Source: Protula sp. h YS-2021 (Eukaryota > Annelida > Polychaeta > Sabellida > Serpulidae). Taken from it: 64,000 nt of DNA. Made by a program: the position numbers and the translations under genes. The notes beneath the pieces were generated by a model. The model was not told the origin of the DNA. It searched no databases and worked only from the letters and a program-made list of their open reading frames with translations. Shown here in pieces: positions 11,919 through 23,945 of this stretch (its first letter is position 1; the number at the start of each line of letters is the position of its first letter). The stretch spans positions 74,778,700-74,842,699 of the forward strand of contig OX457027.1 in the NCBI GenBank assembly GCA_949752745.1. Reading direction: 5' to 3'.

Positions 11919-13127
11919 TAAATCATTAATAACAATGCTGAAACAAAATTTTCTTTAGTGGAAAATTATATTTCAAGGACTGGACGCTGAACTAGTACTT
12001 TTGTCTGTCGATCTGTCCAATTGTAAAAGCTCCTCTTAAGTGAAAGCAGCTCGCCTAAACTAAGACTACCTTTAAATCAAGCACACTTTTGGCTGGTCCT
12101 GGCGGTTTGGTTGATAAAGATGTCCGCTGTACTTAGTTTTATGGTATCACCTCCAAGGTAAGCATGGTCCAAGGGGCCATCCATAACTATACATACAAAC
12201 CTTTAACGGTTGTCTTCAAAGAGTCCCGCCAGCACTCTTGAACGACAGCCTCATCTACAAGAGACAAAAGAAATTAGAAATGCGTTTCCAACAGTTAGAC
12301 AGTTCATTTGATGTACTAGACTAATTTTAAATGGGAACCTTCTTTGGGATCATATAAAGGTTGCGTTTCGTATGACTGCGGCATACAGGGAACTGTGAAA
12401 CAAACTCGCTCATCTTCAATATTTCCCCGTTGTTTTCATACAGCAGATGTATTTCGATTACAGTACTGACAACCGGCATATATATATGTTACATGGAAAA
12501 ATGATCCGTTCTCCTGTGCGTTCTTGCGATGTGCCTAGCCCTAACTTGACCCGCCACACCATTGCATTGAATAATAGTTAAGAACAGTTCAGCTCTCCCA
12601 AAAAATAACAAACAAAAGCAACTCGTGCAAGTTTGTATTTACTAAATGTTCATGTTCATTCGTAATAAAGCCACTGTAACGAATTTAAAAACAAGTTTTT
12701 ATTTGGATGGTGTCTGAATATCAAAAACAAAATATTGAGTTAGTCATAGATAATCTTTTATTTTCAACTGGCATTAGTATTTAAATTTAAATTGAAAATA
12801 TTTCCATATGAAACAACCTAACTCAAGTCATATATGTAGATGTGACAGTCGTTGGAATTCAAAGTCAATAGAGTTTGTGGATGCCTAACCTCGGTTATTA
12901 AATCAAAACACTGGTGGACGTTTGGAATTTCGTAACTTGCTTGAGCATCGCTTTACTTGTTGAAAATGTAATGTTTTCCTTCCCATTACAGTTTCATAAG
13001 CATGTGACCACTCTGTTTACTATTATCTGGAACATATCTTAGAACGGAGATCCGTTGACAAGCTGAGAACATATCCTTACATGAACACATGTTTCACACG
13101 TTTAACCGACGTTGGATATATGTTGCA
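11919..13127. other. Gene-free stretch with one candidate exon
   Basis: AT-rich unique-looking sequence. The only coding-like item is a 54-bp minus-strand segment at 12201-12254: a strong polypyrimidine-TAG acceptor, an open frame reading EAVVQECWRDSLKTTVK, and a GTTTGT donor. No partner exon was found, so it is not called as a gene. Confidence 0.3.
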
Positions 13128-13280
<153 letters not shown>

Positions 13281-13749
13281 TTGCCGTTGTTTTGTGTCAT
13301 GCCTTTGTACTGACCAGGGTTTCATTATTTAAAATGGTGCTATAATCAAGTAGAACCCCTAAAAAGATCAATTATAATATACTTTTTAGGAAAAAGCTTC
13401 AAAGTTCATCTAATTTTTTATTTGATATTCAATCGCTTTCAATTAAGTGGTATTTTGTCAATTTTCGGTCTATCTCAAAAATGATACAACGCAATACGTT
13501 TCCCTCGTGTGTGTATTTATTGTTCAAGATTTCACACACCCTATTTGCATGGAGAACTGGCTTGGACAAAATGTTGAATCAAAATGTTAATATAGACGCT
13601 GGTTATGTGACGCAAGGACGAGCAGACAGACGGACTAAACAGCAGAAGGACCAACTTCACACTTAACATCATGAATGACATGAATATTCTGTAACAAGTT
13701 GCAGCGTTCAGTTGACCGTTGTTATGAATAGCGTGGTAAATGTATCTGT

Positions 13750-14400
13750 TTTAACATATTCCAGTAAACATTGCGACGTTCCATCAATACAGGATAAACA
13801 TTGCACCCGACGGCGTATCAACGTCTGGTTTTGGTTGTTTCAAGGTCGGGAAAGCGACGTTGTGTAGACTTCAGGGGAATATAAGTTTTGAATCGCCATC
13901 TTAATAGCCATAATCATAGTGTGGTCACCTTTCCGTCAAAGTATCCTTTCCCTTAGGTCATCCAATAACGCAGCATATGTATGGCGTCGAATTTTATGAA
14001 TATTTCTCAAAAGTAGGTGGGAAAAACTTACACGGTCGTGAAACTTCTCATATTTTACGTCTTCGTTTTGGTCATTTTTCAAAGTGACCGTTCATGACTA
14101 CCAATTCCGATGTGCGACAACGCACGAAGGTTATTTTTTGGTTGTGAATTTTTCCGGCGTCTATAAAACGTCGATTTTTCTACCTCTGTCCAATGCCGAT
14201 TATCCGACGTCTGCTAAAAGTTGCACCAAAAACGTTGAATAGAGGTCGGAGAAACTTGCATTTTGGTTGCGGCCAAAAACAATGTCTAAACAACGTTGTT
14301 CTCTCAATGTCTGTTCAACGAAGAATGAAACACGTTGATAAGTCGTTGAGTTGGGGGTCTCGACCAATCTGCGACTAAAGTACACCCTGAGTTAATGTTG
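13750..14400. repeat. AACGTC/GACGTTG-rich degenerate repeat
   Basis: Degenerate spaced copies of GACGT, ACGTTG and TTTGGTTG run through this stretch. The same composition returns at 15885-16000, 19140-19680 and 52110-52260, pointing to one dispersed family. No coding potential. Confidence 0.5.
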
Positions 14401-14850
14401 TGGTTTGGTCGGGTCACCTTCAAATCGAAATAAGTTCGACCTTAGAATGTTTACTGCGGCATCGACAGTTTTCTGTTTGAAGTATTGCAATTCCTTAAAC
14501 TGAAAAAAAAAAATGTTGTGGTGAGCATAAATTCGTTACGACTAGGCCAAAAGAATTGAGGCGACTCAAAGAAATATTCAACGGACAAAAGAAATAGGCT
14601 TAAGCATATGGCGGCATGAAACGTACCAGTGGCTGGCTTAAACAGCCACTTACAGACGTGATTATTTAAACAAAACAAAACAAAAAATAAAAACAAAAAA
14701 AAGCCAATAGTAACTGATTTAAAAATGGGTCTGAGATTTACTGCTGCGAAGTAGATGCGGCCGTTCATGTAGTACGTATAAACACACAATGCGAAAATAG
14801 ACAAGAAACAGTTCTGGTTTTTCAGTCCGAGTACTATTTTGACGGGACTC

Positions 14851-14869
14851 CCCCCCCCCCCCCCCCCCC
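14851..14869. repeat. Poly-C tract
   Basis: An uninterrupted run of about 19 C residues, one of at least a dozen C/G homopolymers in the window. Confidence 0.9.
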
Positions 14870-15051
14870 ATCTCCCTTGGTCGGACGAACAAACAGGTTT
14901 AACGCACAAGACCGAAGCGATGTAGAGATCACAACCACGAATGCAGCAGTCAGGAGTGTTTCTCCTGCAGAAACTGCAGTGGATTGAAATACGTTCCGTA
15001 ATTTTGATTATTCTGGAATGTTCATTATTGGATAGTAACTCCCCCAAGAGG

Positions 15052-15241
15052 GAGTGGGCCGATCCCGGAGGTACTGCAATACCGGGCCAACCCGTGGAGG
15101 GTTCGGAGCAAGCTCCAGAAACCCCTCCCAAGTGCAAAAATCAGTTTAATATCGTAGAGACTCAATGAGTCTCGTATCAGATATTAAGCTGATAAGAACA
15201 GATACTACACTTTGATCTTAGCCAAAAGGCCGAGAAGCGAT
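15052..15241 (-). ncRNA. U2: U2 spliceosomal snRNA
   Basis: Read on the minus strand, it begins ATCGCTTCTCGGCCTTTTGG, the conserved 5' end of U2. It keeps the branch-point recognition sequence GTAGTA (complement at 15203-15208), stem IIa/IIb, the Sm site ATTTTTG (complement at 15135-15141), and the 3' stems containing TATTGCAGTACCTCC. At about 190 nt it is full length. U2 pairs with the intron branch site in the spliceosome. No internal damage is seen, so it may be functional. The 3' end is placed by analogy with other animal U2 genes and could be a few bases off. The promoter (PSE) should lie just above 15241; I cannot pick it with certainty. Confidence 0.93.
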
Positions 15242-15742
15242 ACTGAGTCTATGTAGAAAGGGTAATATATATCTCGATCAGGAGCACAGAAAATGGTGTG
15301 TAAGCAACACCAACAGCAAACATACTCAGTGTTTGAAATTTAATGCGTAAAAGAAATATAGCAGTTCAACTCTTTTTCAGCTCGGTAATACATACAGATG
15401 GTTTTAAGAAAGAATATAGTCTAATATATATTTGACGTAAAAAGATTACAGGTTATCAGAAACAAATTAAAGCTATTACTATTGTAGATCTAGAGTAAAG
15501 ATCACCGCGAGGCACTCGTGCAGTTCAGTGTGACGAATGAGCCTGGTAAATACCACAACAACATGTGCTTTCTCCATTCGTAGCTAAAATCGGCTAAGAT
15601 AGAGTGTGAAGTAAAACATTTTTAATAAAAACTATGGTGGCGAAATGGGGTTGATAGTTTACATAAACACGCACCTTTGAATTATTGCTGGGAGTGGAGG
15701 GGAGATATTCTCTTTGGGAAACACTATTGCGCTACTGATATA

Positions 15743-15745
<3 letters not shown>
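15242..15745. other. U2 upstream region, no gene seen
   Basis: This should hold the U2 proximal and distal sequence elements. Apart from that I see only AT-rich sequence. Confidence 0.4.

Positions 15746-15810
<65 letters not shown>
15746..15810. repeat. (TC)n microsatellite
   Basis: About 32 uninterrupted TC dinucleotides. Confidence 0.97.
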
Positions 15811-15816
<6 letters not shown>

Positions 15817-18250
15817 TGCCTAGTACTCTACCATGTGGGATATTACATGGATGTTGTTTGGTTGCGATCAAAAGTCGGATCAACGTCACGATTTGGTTAT
15901 ATACATCTGCGTTGGACAGACATCGATAGGGCGACGTACGATGGATAGATTTTGGGAGATCGACGTTGTACTGACATCGGGGAAGGCCGTTCTATAGACA
16001 TGGGAAAATCTACATTCCTAAGATATTTTGACCACCCGTAGATCAAAGTACACCCCCACCAGCTCTTGACTTATCCCGTGGGTTCAAATATATCTACAAT
16101 TTCACTTTTGCTTGCTATCTTCCAAAAGCAGAAAAAAATAAATAATAAGAGTAAAAAAAAAAAAAAGTAGTAAATGTGCCTGAATTCATGCCCTGAGCAC
16201 TTTTCTTTTAGAGACCCTATCTGAGAACTTTTAAAACTTAACGACTTAGTTTCTTAGCGAATTTTGCAGATGCTGTTTTTTTTCTTTGCTTATTTGTTTT
16301 CTTTTTAATGAAACATATTAATTATTTTCTGCAAGCCATATGATACTATATTTCACAAGGAGAAAAATACTGGTTTGATTTATCCGCAAAAAAAAAACGA
16401 AAATTACTTATTTTCTCTCCTATTTATTCTAACTAAATAAGTAAATTTATGTGTCACAAAACATTACTTATAATAAACTAATCGGTTTTCTCTCCCCGTC
16501 TGCATATTTACAAAACCACGCTCTATATTTATTCGGTTTGATCAATCTAATGCTTTACTACCAGACACCCAGTTCATTTGCACTGGTACGAAATGATACG
16601 TTATGATAAATAAGTGACACACACGCGTTGCTTTCCTGACGTTGATCTCTAAAAAATTAATAGATCCATTAATTAAGGTGTAAATATGATTTCTTTTAGA
16701 AATTGGAAAAAGTCACGACTCCATGCTAGAACCTCATGCTGCCATGCTATATATTAAGTTTTCTCACCAGTTTTATAGCCATGAACTTGTTTGCTTTTGA
16801 ATTGAACAATTTTATGAGCGTAAAATAAGATCGAACAATGCTGAGCAGTCTCGAACACTCCCATGTGACTCGATCCAGCGCCCTCCAAAAAAATAAACGA
16901 AAAAGCAAGCAAAATCCTACAGTCTGTAACCAGCATGTTTCTTTTCTTTTTTAATTTGATTTTTTTAATACATTATTTGTATCAGTAACTGTAATTTGGC
17001 AGTCGGTAGCAAAACCGTCTTATTCTGTTTTCTGTGTGTGTGTGTGATTTTTTTTTTGTCCTTTCAGGATCAGCACCACCAAAATTCATTTGGGATTAGG
17101 CAAATTGTAAGTGGAATTTGCCTGATCCATCCCGCTTTGCGCCATCGGCGATGGAGGGGGGGAGAATATAAAATTTAAACCATGTAAAGATGCTGGTTTT
17201 CAACGCAGAAAAAATATCGATGCAAAGTCGAGACCTTATAACTATACTTTTTAATGAATTAAAAATAGTGGGGAATTGAATAAAAAGAAGCAGGAGCTTC
17301 TCATTCTGTTAACTAAAGTAAGAGGTAACCAAAAAGTATGAGGAGCTCCGGTGTTTGGTGCGTTCGTGTGCATTATATTGAAGGAAACCCATTAAAGTAA
17401 AACAAAACTGGGCTCGTCCGGTGTTCAGGGCGAATAGTTCTCACTGGTCGAAACGTTCTCACCGGCATTCCAGTGCGAATGTGGTGTGGGCAGATGGTCC
17501 CCCCCCCCCCCCCCACCGGTGAATAGTTCTCCCTGAGTTTTTTTTTCAACATTAATTGGATTCGCTGTCTCCGGCTTCTCCAGTAGCATTAAAACTGAAG
17601 CATCCCACTCATTATTCGGAGGGATTACGCGTATTACAATTGTGGCCTTGAATGCTTCAGAGCAGTGTTGAAATTGTGCCAAAATAGGAATAACCTGAAA
17701 CTAATCGCCTTAAAAGTGGTCCCTACATTTTTGAGCAGCACTGAAACGGAGCATCTTGTTCATTGGGATCAGATTACATAAATTGCACAATTATCATACT
17801 ACACAATGGAATTAATCTTACCTCATAACTATGAAAGATAAAACAACAGATGTGAATTCATATGTATCAAGGCATTCTTCAGAAAATGGCGTGTGTAATG
17901 TGGAAGTTGTAAATATGCAACCAGTTCGTGGCACATTGATCACTCTAGGTATTAACAAACTCGCAAATGTTTAAGTGAAACCAGGGAAAGAAAATCTGAT
18001 TGGAACACAGTAACAGTATGACCTATTTTCAGCCAATCACAAGCCGCATTATATCACACTTTGTTTCACTGTTTTGGCCCACTCACACTATCTGAAACAA
18101 TATTTTGTTTCACCATGTGTGAAAGTGTGAATGATAAGCTTCTGATTGGCGCACCTCACTCACACTTTGTGAAACACATGTTTCACAAAGTGAGACATTT
18201 GTTGCACTTTGTGAAACATTTACAATCTGGACCAAGCAAAACAAAAAAAC
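15811..18250. other. Gene-free AT-rich stretch
   Basis: It holds an ACGTC-rich fragment (15885-16000), a 14-bp hairpin at ~17088-17123 (GGATTAGGCAAATT and its inverse), a poly-C run (~17500-17514), and TTTCACA/TGTGAAA-rich inverted motifs at 18060-18210 next to the tRNA gene. No coding exon could be supported. Confidence 0.5.
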
Positions 18251-18322
18251 GGGCTCGTCCGGGATTTGAACCCGGGACCTCTCGCACCCTAAGCGAGAAT
18301 CATACCCCTAGACCAACGAGCC
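18251..18322 (-). tRNA. tRNA-Pro (anticodon AGG)
   Basis: On the minus strand a 72-nt cloverleaf: acceptor GGCTCGT pairs with ACGAGCC, the D-arm contains the A-box GGTCTAGGGGTA, the anticodon stem CTCGC/GCGAG encloses TTAGGGT with anticodon AGG, and the T-arm/B-box reads GGTTCAAATCC. There is no intron, and CCA is not encoded. A run of seven T (A on the plus strand, 18243-18249) directly downstream serves as the RNA polymerase III terminator. All stems pair, so it appears functional. Confidence 0.96.
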
Positions 18323-20870
18323 ATCCGACAATATGCTGTGTTGCATATAGTTCAGTACTACATGGCGCATAATGGCTTGTTTTCAATGTGCACCCTTTCC
18401 ATTTGCTTATCGTTGTTGCATAGATGATTTCTGAGAAGTCTATCAGTTATCCATAAATACAGAGCGGATTGATATTTTAAAAAGTATTCCCTCACTTTAA
18501 TGAGTACTATTTTCGCGAAATTCGCAGTGAGTCTGGAGTGAAAATAAGGTGTTAGACACCACAGATCGAACCACCGAAGAGGTTGGCTGTTACACAACAA
18601 CGCTTACTTACCGCATGCTTACGTGTGGCCTTTCCTTATAGTCTAAATCGTGATTAGATTTTTTGTAGGCCTTCTAATCGTGATTTTTTATTTATTTATT
18701 TATTTTTACATTTTCTATGAACAGAAAAAGGCACAGGTGCAAAAGAATTCAATTTTTAGTTTACGACTGGTGACATCGGAGCGAGGGTGCACTTTGTGAA
18801 CTGATGTTATGTGCACTGGATCAAAATCACCCCGAACAAAAATTCTTAATTCGAGACCACTCCAAAAATATTTGCTTTATTTTCTTTTAGGGAAGTCTCC
18901 CATGAAATTTAAAACGATTCAGCTACAGCTGTCACATCCGCCTGGTGCAGCGTGACGAGAATTCCGGAGCCTGAAAAACCCCTTGCCTATATAACACATT
19001 ATTACTGGTATATCCCCTGAGGGGTTTGGGGGGGTGGGGGGGTTCTCAGCACGGCCAAAAGGTAAACAAATATGCTAGGTGCTGATATCTTATGTAAACA
19101 ATTCATGCAGCACCCTGCGAGAAGTTACAGGCCAATTAACAAACAATAAGACGTCAGAATGACGTCGGGTCGACGTCGTTACCCGGGCTGACGTTTCCGA
19201 CGCCGGACTGACGTGCCGGTTTTGGTTGCATATAAAATGGAACCGAAGTCGATTTTTCAACGTCAGAATGACGTCGGGTTCCGACCTTAAACTGACGTCG
19301 GAATTAAATCGGTTTTAGGTTGTATATGAAATAGGAACCGACGTCGGATTCCGACCTGAAACTGACGTCGGGTTTACCACCTTGAAACGACCAGTCTTAG
19401 ACACGTCTTACAAAAATAGTCCAGAGTTATATAATAAATTGATAATTAATCATTCAAATGCTATTGTGAAATACATACGAAATTAAGCATTTTCCCCTTA
19501 AATTTTTACAATCTACGCCTCGACGTCGGAATAAAGTCGGATTCCAGGGAAATATGTCTTGACGTAATTTTACCCATTTTACAACCTTATTTTATTCAGA
19601 ATATGGTTGTGAAATCGTTGCGACCAAAATCCAACCTTTTTTCAACCAAAAAAGACGTCGGTTGTTTGCTGGGAGTCGACAAAATTTACACACCACATTT
19701 CATGTTTTTCGCCACGTTATATATTCCAAGGGAATTCGCGGTTAAGTACCCATAGTGACGTGTAACGCCCATTATTGGTGTCTCAGGGTAATGTTAATAA
19801 TTGCTATGCCGGAGATTTTTAAACCGATCTACATCTGTTCTTTACGTCATTGAACACTTTAATCTGCAAAGAAGCATTTATGTATTCACGAAACCTTTTC
19901 TAGACCGGTAATTCTTTAAGAAATTCAAATCTGTGTATCGGTAATCGGTTTAATTTTCACTTGAGGTCTTAATCTGTAGAAGGAGCATTCGTTAATTTGA
20001 AACAGTTTCAGAAGCGGAGAATTTTTAGATGAATTCACATCTCATCTGTTTGACCAAGTCAAGTGTTTTAGTGCATTTTTCATTTGGCTCTGAAGTACAC
20101 TGGTCTGAAATGCTAGTGAAAGGCATGAGATATATTAAAGCCCATCCAAGTGTTTATTCAAAAACAAAGCGAACAGTGTAGAATTCTTTCACAAATAGTT
20201 TTTGTGTGAAAACTGTACCTGTACTTGGAACTGAGAAATAAAAATGTTTAGGTGTTTCGAATGTCTTTTTTCATCTTTTCCAAATGCAGAAAAATAAAAT
20301 GTGTGTGTAAAATGAGGGGAATATAGACAACAATGCAGGCCTTGGCAATACGCAGAAATATGGTGTGTAAAGTTAGGGGTGGGGGCGAATTTCTGTCACG
20401 CCAGGTTTTCCAGTACGCATCATATGCATGCTGGAAAACCCGGGGGGGGGGGGGGGGTTCTGGCACGGGGGAACACAGGCAGTTAGCAAGAAAAGTACCC
20501 CTCTACTCAGCACTCACATCAGATGCTTCAAATCAGATTTCAGAATCTCCTGGTCAAACTTGCGGAGAACCGGCCGCTGGTGTTACTTGTATGCATGTAC
20601 ATACCAAAAAAGAAAGCCCCCCCCCCACCCCCATTAAATGGAAAAACGTAGGCAAAAAAATAAATAAATGAAATAAATAAGCAAACTAGAACCGTATTTC
20701 GCAAGCGAAATCTTCAACACTTGACAAACATTAAAAGTTAAACATAGGCATCGGAGATGCAGAGAGCTCAGCCAAAAGCAGTGACATCACTGTGGGTGAG
20801 TTACCTTTTTGAGATATGGCCGGGAGAAAAGCAACATTTAGGTGTCACGGAATGGAGAGACGAACGGGTG
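18323..20870. other. Gene-free stretch with an ACGTCGG-rich repeat
   Basis: 19140-19680 is dense in GACGTCGG/CGACGTC and ends with GTTGTTTGCTGGGA, probably a terminal motif of a DNA element. A TTTTCCAGCATG inverted pair flanks 20400-20440, followed by a G run at 20441-20457. The R1-like end CTTCAACACTTGACAA occurs at 20711-20727. No gene seen. Confidence 0.5.
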
Positions 20871-21350
20871 ATAAAATAAACCTTAAATTACACGGACGGA
20901 CAGACGAACGGACAAGTGACAAATTGAACTCCTCGTTGCACATCTACACAATATATACTTTCTTTCTGTAAGACTTGGTGAAGCTCCGATAAATAGTTTT
21001 TGAGATATCGCCCGAACAACAAAAAAGTTTAAAGTGCGACGGACGGACAGACGGACGGACAAGTGACAAATTGAACCCCGTTGCACATCTGTGCTGTATA
21101 TACTTTCTTCCTGTAAGGGTTGGTGAATTTCCGACACATACGTTTTAAGATATCGCCCGGACAATAAAAAAGTAAAAAAAAAAAAAAAACGACGGACAGA
21201 CGGACGGACATTTGACAGATGAAACTCCCATTGCAAATCAACACTATGTATGCTTTCTTCCTGTAAGGTTTGATGAAGAATAGTTTTTGAGATATGGCCC
21301 AGACAAAAAAAGTTTACGGGCAGACAGACGGGAGGACGGACAGACCGATA
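20870..21350. repeat. Tandem ~155-bp repeat with GACGGACGGACA cores
   Basis: About three and a half units share the order GACGGACGGACA, AAGTGACAAATTGAAC, GTTGCACATCT, TATACTTTCTTCCTGTAAG, and AGATATCGCCC. Minus-strand open frames full of RPSVCPSV motifs come from this repeat and are not genes. GACGGAC cores also occur near 31103, 46643 and 56487 at the ends of unrelated-looking repeats. Confidence 0.75.
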
Positions 21351-21572
21351 GCAATAGCCTTCAGCCAATATTGGCTGAGGGCTAAAAAGCAAAACTCATT
21401 TTGGTATGCGCTCCTCAATGACTCTAAAGCTCCCCCTCCCTTCCGCGGAAACCATCTGGACCCACCTCCCCCCTCCCCACCATTCTCAAATAATATTAAT
21501 ATTTTGGACTTAGTAGTATGTCAATTGTTTTATTTGGACAAGTTTTTTCTAATGAAATTGTCATGCCATTGA

Positions 21573-21578
21573 TATATT
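21573..21578. repeat. Target-site duplication TATATT, left
   Basis: TATATT directly precedes the first base of the left arm and is repeated directly after the right arm. Confidence 0.65.
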
Positions 21579-21612
21579 AGTAGTAGGAAAACACCGTTTC
21601 TGGGTCACTTGA

Positions 21613-21986
21613 TGACGTCATACTGTCTGGAAGTGACGTCATCATGTCTGGACCGGAAGTGTTGTCTGGACCGGAAGTGTTGTCTGGACCGGAAGTGTTG
21701 TCTGGAGCGGAAGTGTTGTCTGGAGCGGAAGTGATGTCATGATAAGCGTTAGGATAGGCGCGGCCATCCATGAGGTCATAATGAGGTCATAATGAGGTCA
21801 TAATGAGGTCATACTGTCTGGAAGTGCCGTCATACTGTCTGGACCGGAAGTGACGTCATAGGCGTAACCATGGTGATAATGACATCATCAGTCACGTGAC
21901 CAATGAAAAGCCAATGAAATCAATGAAGACAATGAAGCTCCGCCCACTTTCTGTCTATCATACTGTCTGGACCGGAAGTGACGTCA
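21613..21986. promoter_or_regulatory. ETS and CRE motif array, left arm
   Basis: Perfect CREs (TGACGTCA) lie at 21613, 21634, 21851 and 21979. ACCGGAAGTG, a textbook ETS site, is repeated in the 18-bp tandem GTCTGGACCGGAAGTGTT (21643-21735). At 21844-21858 and 21972-21986 the two fuse into CCGGAAGTGACGTCA, a known ETS-CREB composite. AATGAGGTCAT is repeated at 21770-21815. Function is inferred from motif match only. Confidence 0.5.
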
Positions 21987-22009
21987 TAGGCGTGGTCATA
22001 GTAACGAAT

Positions 22010-22625
22010 TGAAACTTTGTAAACAAAAGTGAACTTTGTAAACAGACTGTGTAAACAAACTGTGTAAACAAACTTTGTAAACAAACTTTATAAACAAAAT
22101 TTGTAAACAAACTTTGTAAACAAACTTTGTAAACGAACTTTGTAAACAAAATTTGTAAACAAACTTAGGTTATTTACATAATTGGAACTCATTGAAACTT
22201 TGTAGACAAACTTTGTAAACAAACTTTGTAAACAAACTTTGTAGACAAACTTTGTAAACAAACTTTGTAAACAAACTTTGTAAACAAAATTTCTAAACAA
22301 ACTTTGGTTATTTACATAATTGAAACTCATTGAAACTTTGTAAACAAACTTTGTAAACAAACTTTGTAAACACAATTTGTAAACAAACTTTGTAAACAAA
22401 CTTTGTAAACAAAATTTGTAAACAAAATTTGTAACAAACTTTGGTTATTTGCATAATTAAAACTCATTAAAACTTTGTAAACAAACTTTGTAAACAAACT
22501 TTGTAAACACAATTTGTAAACAAACTTTATAAACAAAATTTGTAAACAAAATTTGTAAACAAACTTTGGTTATTTGCATAATTGAAACTCATTGAAACTT
22601 TGTAAACAAACTTAGTAAACAAACT
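22010..22625. repeat. TTTGTAAACAAAC tandem array, left arm
   Basis: A ~13-bp unit AACTTTGTAAACA is repeated dozens of times in blocks separated by TTGGTTATTTRCATAATT-type spacers. Every unit contains TGTAAACA, the forkhead consensus core. Protein-like frames here (MFTKFVYKVCLQ...) are repeat artefacts. The mirror array is at 27363-27975. Confidence 0.9.
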
Positions 22626-22728
22626 TTTTTCCCCCACACTCTCTCCACACACACCACGACTGAGCATTTCATAAGCCACATAGGTATTTCAACCTTCTGA
22701 TGGCAACTTTTTCCCCAACACTCTCTCT

Positions 22729-22761
<33 letters not shown>

Positions 22762-23589
22762 ACGACTGAGCGTTTCATTTCATAAGTCACATAGGTATTT
22801 GAACCTTCTAATGGTAACTTTTTCCCTCCACACTCTCATGCATACATACCAACACCATGATAAAATGTTTTGCTTATGTTGCTCTTTATACTCCATTATT
22901 TGTTTGTTTGTTTTTTTGTTGTTTGAAATGCAGTGTTTACTTAGAGAAAAAATGGCGTCCTACAATCTGCAATCATCAGCAGCAGCATTTCGTCATCAGT
23001 GTAATCAGACTGCGTCATCTATAGCCAGCGTAATCAGACTGCGTAATCAGACTTCGTCATAAACAACGTAGACAGCGGTGTCTGACTTTATTGTTTTTCT
23101 GAGGCAGCAGTGTCTAGCTGCTTGGAGTTGCAGTGTCACCCTAAGTGTTATACTTAACCGATTTGTCTGAAAATTTCACTGTTTGATTCAGTTTTATATC
23201 TAGTTTTCACATAGTCATGGACTGGTTGCGTAGCTGGTTGTATGTATCATGAATTCACCTTAAAATGATAAGTTAAAAGTGGAATAACTTTTGTTATGAT
23301 TGACGGATTTGCATGAAACTTTCACTGTTTGATTCAGTTTTATATCTAGTTTTAACATTAAGTGGTTATAGGCTATTTGTGCAGTTGGCTGTGTGCATAT
23401 TTACCACAATTTTTAATTTTGTAAAAAGTGGGATAACTTCCGCTATAGTTGACGGATTTGCATAAAAATTTCACCGTTGGATTCAGTTTGATGTCTTAGT
23501 CTACAGTAGTTTGTGCATAGGTGGGTTGTTGGAATGGCGCGCGCCCACCATTCAAACATGTGTTTGAATAAGTTTTACGTCAAACTATT

Positions 23590-23790
23590 ATTCAACAAGT
23601 TGTTTAGCAACTGTACAACAATTGTTCAACATGTTCAACAACATGTTAAACATGTTCAACATGTTCAACATGTTCAACATGTTCAACATGTTGAACATGT
23701 TCAACTTGTTTAACATGTTGTTGAACATGTTGAACATGTTCAACTTGTTCAACAACATGCTGTTTAACAAGTTGTTCAACAAGTTGTAGT
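23590..23790. repeat. GTTCAACAT array, left arm (downstream of the zinc-finger gene)
   Basis: Nine-base GTTCAACAT units and their inverses, many overlapping as GAACATGTTC. It lies about 150 bp beyond the stop codon of the minus-strand gene. The counterpart 26160-26400 is slightly longer. Confidence 0.9.
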
Positions 23791-23945
23791 TCAAGCAAAG
23801 AAAAAACGAGACATATGTTGAATAGGTTTATTAATACATTTAAATACACTTAAATACACTTAAATACATACAGCTTAAATCTATAACAATATTATAGCAT
23901 TTATTGATTTACAAAGTCTTTATTATAATGTTTAGTCAAATAAGT

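Noticed and set aside
14451..15137. 228-codon minus-strand frame
   Set aside because: Runs antisense of and through the U2 gene and a 19-C tract; no protein-like character.
17068..17107. Possible short exon between TTTCAG and GTAAGT
   Set aside because: The segment and its donor are one side of a 14-bp hairpin, more likely a MITE, and no partner exon exists.
17408..17425. Second tRNA-Pro fragment (GGGCTCGTCCGG)
   Set aside because: Only the 3' acceptor-like dozen bases match; no anticodon or D-arm.
20883..21392. 169-aa minus-strand protein rich in RPSVCPSV
   Set aside because: Comes from the GACGGACGGACA tandem repeat; no domain, no splice context.
21958..22536. Membrane-like FVYKVCLQSLFTK repeat proteins
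   Set aside because: Translation of the TTTGTAAACAAAC tandem array in both arms.
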